Shown: in pieces, positions 29,689-38,225 of the stretch
How positions within the stretch are numbered: position 1 is the first letter of the stretch
How the letters are laid out: each line of letters begins with the position of its first letter
NCBI RefSeq assembly: GCF_017696055.1
Contig: NZ_JAAORG010000001.1
Coordinates: forward strand, 682,001-746,000
Direction of reading: 5' to 3'
Length of the DNA: 64,000 nucleotides
From: Prochlorococcus marinus XMU1406
GTDB taxonomy: Bacteria; Cyanobacteriota; Cyanobacteriia; PCC-6307; Cyanobiaceae
Program-made: the position numbers and the translations under genes
The notes under the pieces: model-generated
Told to the model about the DNA's origin: nothing
Seen by the model: the letters and a program-made list of their open reading frames with translations, nothing else
The model's database searches: none

Positions 29689-30585
29689 TTATTTATTTTT
29701 CTCCTCAATCATTTTATGAATTATTGGAGTGAGAATTAGTTCCATTGCGAAACCCATTTTTCCTCCATTTACAACGATACTTGTTGGACTTGACATAAAT
29801 GAATCGTTAATCATTCCAAGCAAGTATTGAAAATCAATCCCCCATTTCTCTCTTGCCCCTTTTCTAAAATGTATGATAACAAAGCTCTCATCAGGAGTTG
29901 GGATATTCCTGCATATGAAAGGATTAGAAGTGTCAATTGTGGGAATTCTTTGGAAATTAATATCAGTTTTGCTGAATTGTGGGCAGATGTGATTTATATA
30001 ATCAGGCATTCTTCTCAATATAGTATCCACAATGGTTTCCGCTGAGTAACCTCTTTCTGCGTTATCTCTATGGATTTTTTGAATCCACTCTAAATTTGTA
30101 ATTGGAACAACACCAACAAGTAAATCAGCATAAGATGCCACATTGTATCCATCACCTTCTACCCCGCCATGCAAACCTTCATAAAAAAGTACGTCTGTTC
30201 CCTCAGGAATATCTTCCCATGGAGTAAATTGTCCAGGTTCCAAGGATGTCCCTAGCCTTGTATTGTGCTCTTCTGCTTCTTCAAGACTATGTAGATAATA
30301 TCTTTTCTTTCCTCCTCCAGTTTCACCATAGATTTTAAAAAGTTCTTCTAGCTTGTCAAAAAGATTAGCCTCTGGACCAAAATGAGAGAAATTTTCACCT
30401 TTTGAAAGAGCGTCTGCCATAGCTTTTTTCATATGCATTCTTTCAAATCTGTGGTAACTATCACCTTCTACAACTGCAGGAACAATATCTTCTCTGGCAA
30501 AAATATGCTCAAAGGCTCTTTTTACTGTACTTGTTCCTGCTCCTGAAGATCCTGTTACAGCAACTACTGGATGACGTTTTGACAT
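29689..30585 (-). CDS. prk: Phosphoribulokinase, proteobacterial (class I) type
   Basis: Prk makes RuBP from ribulose 5-phosphate and ATP. The 298-residue sequence has P-loop VTGSSGAGTSTVKRAF at 9-24, EGDSYHRFER, FSHFGPEANL, FYEGLHGGVEGDGYNVA, ITNLEWIQKIHRD and VDTILRRMPDYI. This is the short octameric form typified by Rhodobacter, not the 330-residue plant/beta-cyanobacterial form. The P-loop region lacks the thioredoxin-sensitive cysteine pair; the only two cysteines lie near residues 200 and 228. Confidence 0.95.
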   Translation of the reverse strand: MSKRHPVVAVTGSSGAGTSTVKRAFEHIFAREDIVPAVVEGDSYHRFERMHMKKAMADALSKGENFSHFGPEANLFDKLEELFKIYGETGGGKKRYYLHSLEEAEEHNTRLGTSLEPGQFTPWEDIPEGTDVLFYEGLHGGVEGDGYNVASYADLLVGVVPITNLEWIQKIHRDNAERGYSAETIVDTILRRMPDYINHICPQFSKTDINFQRIPTIDTSNPFICRNIPTPDESFVIIHFRKGAREKWGIDFQYLLGMINDSFMSSPTSIVVNGGKMGFAMELILTPIIHKMIEEKNK

Positions 30586-30674
30586 TTTTTAAAAACAATA
30601 TCTAATGATTCTGACAGGTCATATGCCAACTTTATGTTTTACTTAAAAATATTTTTTTATTTATTAATTTTTTT

Positions 30675-31748
30675 TTAAATTTCATCCATTATTTTATCTC
30701 CGATTTCACTGCAAGATAAAACTTCAGGAGACCCATCAGCTAAATCTGCTGTTCTAAATCCTTTTGATAAAACTTTATCAACGGCAGTTTCTAAATTTTT
30801 TGCAGCTTCTTCTTCATTTAATCCAATTTTTAACATCATGGAAGCAGATAAAAGCATTGCTATAGGATTCGCTATGTTTTTACCTGCTATATCGGGAGCG
30901 GAACCATGAACAGGTTCAAAAACTCCTGGGCCATTATTGTTTAGAGAAGCAGATGGAAGCATACCAATGGAACCAGTTAACATTGCGGCTAAATCGCTTA
31001 GAATGTCTCCAAATAAATTACTAGTTAAAATTACATCAAATTGACCAGGATCTCTAACTAATTGCATTGCCGCATTATCAACGTACATATTGCTTAGAGA
31101 TATATTTTTATCTTTTGAGATGATATTTAAAACTGTATCTCTCCACAATTGACTAACCTCAAGAACGTTTGATTTATCAACAGAACATATTTTTTTAGTT
31201 CTTTGGTTAGCAATTTTTATTGCTATTTCAGTTATTCTCTCTATTTCTGCCGAATCATAAACCATTGTATTGAAAGCTTTTGGGATTTTTGTATTTGTGA
31301 TATGTCCTCTTGGTTTTCCAAAATAAATTCCCCCTATTAATTCTCTTACAACAATAAGATCTACATGCTCTACGATATCCTTTTTTAATGTACTTGCATC
31401 TAATAGAGATTTTCTTATTTTGACAGGCCTGATATTTGCGAAAAGGTTTAGGGCAGATCTTAACTTAAGTAACCCACTTTCTGGTCTTAATTCTCTTGCA
31501 AGAGAGTCATATTTAATATCTCCAACACATGCTAAAAGTACAGCATCACTTTTTTTGCATTGATCTAGTGTCTCATCTGGAGCAGGAGTCCCATATTTTT
31601 CATAAGCTATCCCTCCAAATAATTTTTCAATAATCTCAATATCGAAGTTATGATTTTTTGAAAGCTTTTTTAAAACTTTTTTTGAAACTTCTGAAATCTC
31701 TGGTCCAATTCCGTCACCTGACAATAAAACAATCTTATATTTCTTCAT
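30675..31748 (-). CDS. leuB: 3-isopropylmalate dehydrogenase
   Basis: LeuB oxidatively decarboxylates 3-isopropylmalate in leucine synthesis. The 357-residue protein has LLSGDGIGPEI, LLKLRSALNLFANIRPV (substrate-specificity helix of IPMDH), VRELIGGIYFG and VFEPVHGSAPDIAGKNIANP. The hydrophobic leucine-type specificity residues rather than isocitrate-type serine support LeuB. Confidence 0.96.
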   Translation of the reverse strand: MKKYKIVLLSGDGIGPEISEVSKKVLKKLSKNHNFDIEIIEKLFGGIAYEKYGTPAPDETLDQCKKSDAVLLACVGDIKYDSLARELRPESGLLKLRSALNLFANIRPVKIRKSLLDASTLKKDIVEHVDLIVVRELIGGIYFGKPRGHITNTKIPKAFNTMVYDSAEIERITEIAIKIANQRTKKICSVDKSNVLEVSQLWRDTVLNIISKDKNISLSNMYVDNAAMQLVRDPGQFDVILTSNLFGDILSDLAAMLTGSIGMLPSASLNNNGPGVFEPVHGSAPDIAGKNIANPIAMLLSASMMLKIGLNEEEAAKNLETAVDKVLSKGFRTADLADGSPEVLSCSEIGDKIMDEI

Positions 31749-31776
31749 TTAAATTTTTGTTTAATAGAACAATAAA

Positions 31777-32811
31777 TTATTGCTTGTCTAATTGTCTAAG
31801 TTTTTTTGCTATTTCAGGTAATTTTTTAAAAATACTTGAACTCCTTAGCCATGATTTATTATCCATCGCAGGGAAACCACTAATTACCTTGCCATCTTCT
31901 ATGTCACAATGGATCCCGCATTTTGAACTCGCTATGACATTATTACCAACTTTTACTCTATTATTAACTCCTACTTGCCCTGCCAAAATAACACCATCTC
32001 CAATATTTGCTCCCCCAGCGATACCAACTTGAGCTGCAAATGCACAATTCTTACCAATCTTAACCCCATGACCTATTTGTACTAAATTATCCAACTTTGT
32101 TCCCTCATCAATAAAAGTAAACCCTACTGCGGGTCTATCAATACAGCAATTGGTTCCAATTTCTACAAAACTCATTATTTTTACGCCACCTTTTTGAGGC
32201 ATCTTTACCCATTTGCCATCTTTAGGAATGAAACCAAATCCCTCGGAACCAATAACAGAATTCGAATTAATTACACAATTATTTTTTAGAGTGGTATTTT
32301 CGTAAATAACACAATTTGGATGAATTATATTATTATCTCCAATTCTTACATTTCCTAAAATTGATGATCCAGGAAGAATATGATTTTTATCACCAATTAC
32401 AGTATTTTCTCCGATATAGACATTAGGTCCAATATAGCAATCTGCTCCAATAATTGCTGTTTTATCTATGACGGCTGAAGCGTGAATCCCTGGTATGAAA
32501 TTGATCTTTTTGTATAAACAATTCAATACCTCTGCAAATGCAATTCTAGGATTTTTAACAATTATGTTTGATATATTGAGTTTCTTTAGGATACTAACGA
32601 TTTCATTGTTATTAGTGGTTATTATTGCTGATGCTTTAGTTTGATCTAATTGTTCTTTAAGGATATTATTTTCTTCTAAAAAAGATATTTGATGGTTATC
32701 TGCAGCATCTAATGAGGCAGCATCATCTATATTTAAATCTTCTACAATATTGGCACTAATAAAATTTGAATTTCCTTTTTTTATTAGATCTACTAAATCA
32801 CTTAAAAGCAT
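31777..32811 (-). CDS. lpxD: UDP-3-O-(3-hydroxymyristoyl)glucosamine N-acyltransferase
   Basis: LpxD adds the second acyl chain in lipid A synthesis. The 344-residue protein has an N-terminal uridine-binding domain (LSDLVDLIKKGN, SFLEENN) and a long left-handed beta-helix of hexapeptides. The catalytic His lies in LVQIGHGVKIG and the C-terminal helices finish the chain. It fits with lptB at 9504 in indicating an LPS-bearing outer membrane. Confidence 0.94.
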   Translation of the reverse strand: MLLSDLVDLIKKGNSNFISANIVEDLNIDDAASLDAADNHQISFLEENNILKEQLDQTKASAIITTNNNEIVSILKKLNISNIIVKNPRIAFAEVLNCLYKKINFIPGIHASAVIDKTAIIGADCYIGPNVYIGENTVIGDKNHILPGSSILGNVRIGDNNIIHPNCVIYENTTLKNNCVINSNSVIGSEGFGFIPKDGKWVKMPQKGGVKIMSFVEIGTNCCIDRPAVGFTFIDEGTKLDNLVQIGHGVKIGKNCAFAAQVGIAGGANIGDGVILAGQVGVNNRVKVGNNVIASSKCGIHCDIEDGKVISGFPAMDNKSWLRSSSIFKKLPEIAKKLRQLDKQ

Positions 32812-32831
32812 TTGTCAGTTTTAAATTTTTT

Positions 32832-33914
32832 CTAAGAGAGAGCAAGAACATCTCTGTGTACGACAATTATCGAGGAGTTGTTATTTTCATTATTATTTAA
32901 GATACTTCTCAATTTGTCGCTACTTATTGATACTAAACCTTTTGCAACTTCTTTATCATTTGCATTTACGATTTTAACTGCCTGATTAACCGTAAAGTTA
33001 CCCTCTACATTTTTAACACCAACTGCTAAAAGTGAAGCACCTTTTTTTTTAATTGCAAAAGAAGCTCCATCGTCCAAAGTAATTTTTCCTACGGTCTGAA
33101 TCGCATGTGAAAGCCAACTTTTCTTGTTTCCTATAGGTTTTTCTACAGGATAAAATAAGGTTCCAATTTTATTATCATTAAAAATTTCAATTAAGTTTTT
33201 TTTATTAGTTCCATCAACTAGTTGGACTTCAACTCCTCCTTTTGTTGCTATTTCTGCAGAAATTAGTTTTGTAGAAATTCCTCCTTTTCCCCATTCGTTA
33301 TTTGGATTTTGAATATTTTTATCTTTAATTTCCTTTAACTCACTATTATGAACCTCTTTAATAGGATGTGCATCTTTATTATTACGTGGATCTTTTGAGT
33401 ATAGATTATCAATATCAGTTAATAAAATAAGCTTGTTAGCATTTATAGCTAACGCAACTAAGGCAGAGAGGGTATCATTATCTCCATATTTGAGCTCTTC
33501 ATTTGATACTGTATCATTCTCATTTACTATTGGAATCACATTCAAATCGATTAATTTTTTTAAAGTTTTAGAAGCATTATTGAAGGATTCTCGTGAATTG
33601 AAATCAGCTTTAGTGATTAAAATTTGAGCAATATTGTGGCCTAATTTACTAAATACTTTATCGTATAAAGTCATTAAATTAACTTGACCTACTGCAGCAG
33701 TGGCTTGAAGGATACTTAAATCATTTGGTCTTGTTTTAATATTTAATTTTTGGCAACCTAATCCTACGGCTCCACTAGTTACTAAAATCAATTTATTTCC
33801 TTTTGAAAGAAAATTTGTAAAAGCTCTACAAAGGGTTTCAACAACTTCTTCAGTAGATTTTTCTTCTGTCCCTCTTAAAATACTAGTACCAATTTTTATA
33901 ACCCAAATTTTCAT
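32832..33914 (-). CDS. proB: Glutamate 5-kinase
   Basis: ProB phosphorylates glutamate in the first step of proline synthesis. The 360-residue protein combines an amino acid kinase domain ([58 protein letters not shown]) with a C-terminal PUA domain from about residue 275. It overlaps the upstream yqeG by 4 bp (ATGA type), so the two are translationally coupled. Confidence 0.96.
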   Translation of the reverse strand: MKIWVIKIGTSILRGTEEKSTEEVVETLCRAFTNFLSKGNKLILVTSGAVGLGCQKLNIKTRPNDLSILQATAAVGQVNLMTLYDKVFSKLGHNIAQILITKADFNSRESFNNASKTLKKLIDLNVIPIVNENDTVSNEELKYGDNDTLSALVALAINANKLILLTDIDNLYSKDPRNNKDAHPIKEVHNSELKEIKDKNIQNPNNEWGKGGISTKLISAEIATKGGVEVQLVDGTNKKNLIEIFNDNKIGTLFYPVEKPIGNKKSWLSHAIQTVGKITLDDGASFAIKKKGASLLAVGVKNVEGNFTVNQAVKIVNANDKEVAKGLVSISSDKLRSILNNNENNNSSIIVVHRDVLALS

Positions 33915-34405
33915 TTTATAAAATGAGAAATTAATTTTTCTATTATTAAAGTTAAATTAAATTTTATAGGCAAGCCATCTCTCTTTAATCTCTTAACTAA
34001 AATTGTTTTTATATTACATCTATTTCCAACAATAATATCTGTAAAAATCCTGTCGCCAATTATGGCTATATTTTTTGGCTCACTGCCTATTTCTTTGATA
34101 GCGGACAAAGTTACTTTTTTTGAAGGTTTTGATGCATTGTATTTGTATCTTAAATTTAATTCTTTCGCTATTTTCGCGATTCTTTTTTTTGATGGATTAT
34201 TACTTATTAGGTATAAGGAGAAAAGTTTTTTAGATTCAATGATCCAATTTTTTACAGCTTTTGGGATTATATTTGACTTTCTATTTACTAAAGTTCCATC
34301 CACATCTAGTAATAAAGAATGAATTCCTTGTTTTTGTAACTCAGATTGAGAAATCTTATATATTGGTAAATTTGAATCCCAACTAACTTTTAGGATAGAT
34401 CTCAT
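33911..34405 (-). CDS. yqeG: YqeG family HAD-superfamily phosphatase
   Basis: The 164-residue HAD hydrolase has motif [11 protein letters not shown] (nucleophile Asp near residue 35), motif II LISNNP and motif [18 protein letters not shown]. Cyanobacterial and plastid YqeG/PGPP1-type proteins are linked to phosphatidylglycerophosphate dephosphorylation in plants, so a role with pgsA (41676) in phosphatidylglycerol synthesis is plausible but unproven. Confidence 0.88.
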   Translation of the reverse strand: MRSILKVSWDSNLPIYKISQSELQKQGIHSLLLDVDGTLVNRKSNIIPKAVKNWIIESKKLFSLYLISNNPSKKRIAKIAKELNLRYKYNASKPSKKVTLSAIKEIGSEPKNIAIIGDRIFTDIIVGNRCNIKTILVKRLKRDGLPIKFNLTLIIEKLISHFIK

Positions 34406-34411
34406 TTATTT

Positions 34412-34948
34412 TTAAGAATTACTTTTTTCTAGCTCAGTTTCAATTAAAGGTTGAATTTTATCGAACTCATCATCTTCAACTAATAAGGCACCTTTATCTT
34501 TTAATTTTCCGACAATAAAAAAAGGATCAAGTGGAATATATAAACCATATTCCTGGTCAAAAAGATTAAAGTTAACAAGCAATTCAAAACTCTCACTATC
34601 ATCATCGATGTAATCTTCTTCTAATTCATCGTAAATTGGTTCTTCAAGTTCTCCTGAAACCGTTAATGTAACTGCTGATCTGATCAGTCTTAAATCATGT
34701 TCTTGAAGAACCGCTTCAGCATTTTTTAGTATTTGTTCATTTTTATCTATTTTCTCAATTAGTTCAGGTTCATCTTTTTCATTTATTTTGAAAAGACTTA
34801 CTGGAGTATCAACTGGTGTTAATAAAGCATATTCTTTTCCCTCAACAATTACTATTTGTTCAAGATAACAAAATAGCTCGTTTCCATTTGAGTCATTTAG
34901 TATTAGTGTCTGTGCATCATAATTATCATTTGAGTTTGTTTCTTTCAT
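34412..34948 (-). CDS. DUF3727 family protein
   Basis: The 178-residue acidic protein has two related beta-rich halves. The first is DUF1292-like (LNDSNGNELFCYLEQIVIVEGKEYALLTPVD). The second is ELLVNFNLFDQEYGLYIPLDPFFIVGKL, matching the cyanobacterial/plastid DUF3727 pattern. No catalytic residues are apparent and the function is unknown. It sits in a tight run between ruvX and yqeG. Confidence 0.85.
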   Translation of the reverse strand: MKETNSNDNYDAQTLILNDSNGNELFCYLEQIVIVEGKEYALLTPVDTPVSLFKINEKDEPELIEKIDKNEQILKNAEAVLQEHDLRLIRSAVTLTVSGELEEPIYDELEEDYIDDDSESFELLVNFNLFDQEYGLYIPLDPFFIVGKLKDKGALLVEDDEFDKIQPLIETELEKSNS

Positions 34949-34973
34949 TTAAAATTATCTATCCTTTTTAATA

Positions 34974-35435
34974 CTAATATTTTATCTGTCTTTTACCAGC
35001 TAATTCTTCTAATTCAGGACCTTCTTCTATCCATTGTTCAAGTATTATTTTTGCTGAAAAACTATCAATCAATCCAGATTTATCTTTTTTAATTCCAAAT
35101 CTATTTGATGATTCCCAAGTTGAACTATGTTCGTTGACGTATGAGAATGGAAGCTTTAATTTATTTGAAAGTAATAGACCGTAATTTTTACAGTCAATAG
35201 CTTGAGGGGTCATTTGACCTTGCTCATCAAGAGGGAGACCAACAATAAAACCAGTCAAATTAAATTCATCTATGTGATTTCTAATAATTTTAAGCTCTTG
35301 ATTACTTTCAAACCTTTTTACTGCTGGAAGTATATTTGATGTTATGCATAGAGGATCACAATAAGCCAATCCTATTCTTTTGGTACCTACATCCAAACTC
35401 AAAATTGACCTAGGTTTGGGTTTGCAAAATTTCAC
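34974..35435 (-). CDS. yqgF: Putative pre-16S rRNA nuclease YqgF/RuvX
   Basis: This RNase H-fold protein of 153 residues has [15 protein letters not shown] (first catalytic Asp), [15 protein letters not shown] (Glu/Leu strand motif), [13 protein letters not shown] and the final Asp in [12 protein letters not shown]. The family is implicated in 16S rRNA 5' maturation and was earlier annotated as a Holliday junction resolvase. Its start overlaps the stop of the upstream gene by 4 bp. Confidence 0.92.
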   Translation of the reverse strand: MKFCKPKPRSILSLDVGTKRIGLAYCDPLCITSNILPAVKRFESNQELKIIRNHIDEFNLTGFIVGLPLDEQGQMTPQAIDCKNYGLLLSNKLKLPFSYVNEHSSTWESSNRFGIKKDKSGLIDSFSAKIILEQWIEEGPELEELAGKRQIKY

Positions 35436-36487
35436 TTTGTTTTTAATTGAATAGGAGATGGATATGGAGTACCTTGTGGGCTTAATTTTTCAAAGATTGA
35501 TTCTAAAGATTGATTTATTTTATTTACTTTTTTGGCTTCATTCTTAACAATTGTGTTCCTGATAAGAATAAGTTCTTGATTTTTTTCTTTCAGATCACAT
35601 TCTTCGAGAAAAAGATTTAATTGAGAATTTTCTTTATAGGTTTTTAAATAGGAAGCAGGAGATTTTTTAAAAAATCCTTTTATAAATTCTTTTAGAACAG
35701 AATTGAATCTATTATCCCAATATCTATTTATTGTTAAAGTATAAATTTCTTCGTTTTGATAATTTATATCTTTTAAAATTGTACATAAAACAGAATTTTC
35801 ATATATTATCGCACCACTTTTAGAGTTATTTCTTTTAAGGATATCGTCTTGATAAAAATCTAAAATATTTCTTATTAGGGGTGATTGATTTGATCTTATG
35901 AAATTGACTATTTTCAATATATTTTGTTGCTTAATTTTTTGGAGTTCATTCATTAAAGTATAGCTTTGGGTATTTTGCCTTATAGATTTATTTAGATCAG
36001 AACCATCCCAAAGTATTATCTCTCCTAATGGTTGAAAGCCTAATTCTCTTGAGGTTGATATAAGATCAACATTGTTTATATCAGCGTTAATTATCCAACT
36101 TGAAGTTTTGATGTCTTTTATTGAGATAGATTTTTTTATCAATCCTAAAGTTAATTGTTTATCTGTTAAAGAACACTTGTTGTTAATCAACTTGGGCTTA
36201 GATATTTTTAAGCAAGTCTCTTTTTTGTTTAAAGGAAAAATATTCAAATAACCAATAATTTCGTTTCCGTATATAGCAATTATGCATTTATTTTTATTTT
36301 TCTTAAGATTATTTAAAAAAATTTTTAAGTCATCAAAGGTATTTATAATTGCCATCTTTAAAAACCAATTATTCAATTCCTTATTTTTAATATCTATTAA
36401 AAGATTAATGTGTCTTATATGGAGTTCTTCAAAAGTTACTTCCATTCCTTTTTTCGATTGAAAAGAATAAGAGGTATCTTTTTTCAT
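35432..36487 (-). CDS. GNAT-like acyltransferase of unknown function
   Basis: The 351-residue, lysine-rich protein has an N-terminal half that reads like a GNAT fold: [17 protein letters not shown] (beta strands 2-4) followed by [26 protein letters not shown] (the end of a GNAT domain). The C-terminal 150 residues have no recognised domain. The acceptor is unknown. It lies between the CofE-like gene and yqgF, overlapping yqgF by 4 bp, so it belongs to the same transcript. Confidence 0.65.
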   Translation of the reverse strand: MKKDTSYSFQSKKGMEVTFEELHIRHINLLIDIKNKELNNWFLKMAIINTFDDLKIFLNNLKKNKNKCIIAIYGNEIIGYLNIFPLNKKETCLKISKPKLINNKCSLTDKQLTLGLIKKSISIKDIKTSSWIINADINNVDLISTSRELGFQPLGEIILWDGSDLNKSIRQNTQSYTLMNELQKIKQQNILKIVNFIRSNQSPLIRNILDFYQDDILKRNNSKSGAIIYENSVLCTILKDINYQNEEIYTLTINRYWDNRFNSVLKEFIKGFFKKSPASYLKTYKENSQLNLFLEECDLKEKNQELILIRNTIVKNEAKKVNKINQSLESIFEKLSPQGTPYPSPIQLKTK

Positions 36488-37654
36488 TTACTTTTTTTCT
36501 CTTATTAATACTATAGGGGTTTTTTCATCTCCATTGCCAGCTGGATTAGATATTAAGTTTCTTTTGAGTATTTTATTTACTTTTTTATTTGAACTAGCTA
36601 AGACTTTCACACCTCCAAGATCATTAACATCGACAACAGCAACATCTATATTTAGATAGCTAGAGACCTCTTTACAAAATAAATCCACATTGAGAGGGCC
36701 CATAACTATACTCTTGTCGTAAGGTACAACTGTACCGCTTATATCATCAATGAGGGATGATTCTGAACCAGTTAACCTATAAAACATACCCTTAGTACCA
36801 ACTAATTTGAAGAGAAATCCAACAAATAGTGCAAAGGTTATTCTTGTGACTCCGATTCTATTTATTAATAATTGCATGCCGCAAGCTGTTGCGAGACTGC
36901 TTGTAGGGTGAAAAAAATAACATAAAGCTTTCGAAAATAAACTATATTCTAAATTCTGAGGGGAAATATATCTATTTTGCATAATCGCTAGCGGACTCTC
37001 GCCGATTGTTAAAATATCATTTTTTTCTACAATTCCTTTGCAGTATTCAATAACAGTATTTACTGGGTTATCAAAGCAACCAAGTAAATCAGTTTTAATA
37101 GCAAAAGCTTTATATTTATTATTTATTGGAATTTCAAAAACTTCTTTTGGCCTTTGTTTTTGACCATCTAAATTAATTAACAAACAATCCTTATTATTTG
37201 AAATACCAAAATGTCCATAGTTCTCCCAATATACTTTTAGCCATAGATATTTTATTTTTTTTCTAAAATTATTATTGCTAAATTTATATATGATTCTTAC
37301 AAATAATTCTGAATTTGACTTGATAATTGTTGTTGGCCAGTAATTATTTAAATTCTTAATTTTATTATTTTCATATATATAAATATCTTCTTGATAATTT
37401 AAATTTTGGCAATATTCGTTCCCTTTACTTTTAAAAAAATCTAATTCAAAATTTATATTAGATACCATCGTCTCTTTGGTTTTACTTTTATTAGTTATTT
37501 TTAAATCAATAATTAATTCGTTTAAACCATCCTTTTTTTTGAGTTTGTAATTTATAGGTACCAGAATTAACTTTGATTTGGGTGAGTTTTTAATATATAA
37601 ATCTGAAAGAATTAAAAAAATTAAAAGAACTAAGAGGATATTTATTAATATCAT
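36488..37654 (-). CDS. CofE-like (F420-0:gamma-glutamyl ligase family) membrane protein
   Basis: The 388-residue protein has one N-terminal membrane helix (residues 1-20) and a beta-rich segment up to about 150. The F420 ligase-like domain then shows FAIKTDLL, VEKNDILTIGESPLAIMQNRY, SGTVVPYDKSIVMGPLN and VAVVDVNDLGGVKVLASS. Cyanobacteria are not known to use the full F420 pathway and no other cof gene is visible, so the true substrate is probably another glutamylated or amide-linked molecule. It starts 1 bp after the GNAT-like gene in reverse order. Confidence 0.75.
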   Translation of the reverse strand: MILINILLVLLIFLILSDLYIKNSPKSKLILVPINYKLKKKDGLNELIIDLKITNKSKTKETMVSNINFELDFFKSKGNEYCQNLNYQEDIYIYENNKIKNLNNYWPTTIIKSNSELFVRIIYKFSNNNFRKKIKYLWLKVYWENYGHFGISNNKDCLLINLDGQKQRPKEVFEIPINNKYKAFAIKTDLLGCFDNPVNTVIEYCKGIVEKNDILTIGESPLAIMQNRYISPQNLEYSLFSKALCYFFHPTSSLATACGMQLLINRIGVTRITFALFVGFLFKLVGTKGMFYRLTGSESSLIDDISGTVVPYDKSIVMGPLNVDLFCKEVSSYLNIDVAVVDVNDLGGVKVLASSNKKVNKILKRNLISNPAGNGDEKTPIVLIREKK

Positions 37655-37659
37655 TTTTT

Positions 37660-38211
37660 TTAATTAATTTTCTTTTTATCTTTTTTTTCAGAAATTATAC
37701 TGTTGTATTCATTAAAACTTTCTACAGAAAATGTAGTATCTTCTATATCAATTCCTTTAAGTTCTCCTATAACTTTGTTTAATTCATCGATATTAATCAT
37801 TCCATTTTTATCATATTTAACTTCACCATCACTATTTAAAATAATGGTTTGTGGAATTAATCCGTTCCAATAATAATTAGGTTCATTTCTAAGATCAGAC
37901 TTTTCTTTATCCTGTAATTCATCAGTAGTTAGAGCAATAATATCTATATTATTTCTCCATATCAAATCTAAACCAGATATTATCGGAGCCATAGCTTTAC
38001 TATCTGAGCTATCGTCAAGATAAAAAAATAAAACCGCGACTCTTTTATTTTTTAATGATTCCAGAAGAGTTACCTGAGGAGGAACTATAGCCCCATTTCC
38101 TGAGTATATAGGAAAGATGTTGCCATCGTAACTATCAGAATCTCTAGAGGCATTTGCTTGATATGGACTTAAGAAAATTAATGCTATTAGGATCCATTGA
38201 ATTATTTTCAT
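37660..38211 (-). CDS. Exported thioredoxin-fold protein lacking CXXC
   Basis: The 183-residue protein has a signal peptide or anchor (residues 1-21, ending YQANA). A thioredoxin-like core follows: VAVLFFYLDDSSDSKAMAPIISGLD, IIALTTDE and LIPQTIILNSDGEV with the cis-proline (IPQ). The position of the redox CXXC is occupied by SSDS, so disulfide chemistry is excluded and a scaffold or chaperone role is likely. Cyanobacterial relatives have been linked to photosystem I accumulation; I offer that only as a possibility. Confidence 0.75.
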   Translation of the reverse strand: MKIIQWILIALIFLSPYQANASRDSDSYDGNIFPIYSGNGAIVPPQVTLLESLKNKRVAVLFFYLDDSSDSKAMAPIISGLDLIWRNNIDIIALTTDELQDKEKSDLRNEPNYYWNGLIPQTIILNSDGEVKYDKNGMINIDELNKVIGELKGIDIEDTTFSVESFNEYNSIISEKKDKKKIN

Positions 38212-38225
38212 TAAAGTTTAAAAAC

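Noticed and set aside
31658-32032. Open frame of 124 codons antisense to leuB and lpxD
   Set aside because: It spans the junction of two convincing genes and shows low-complexity composition.
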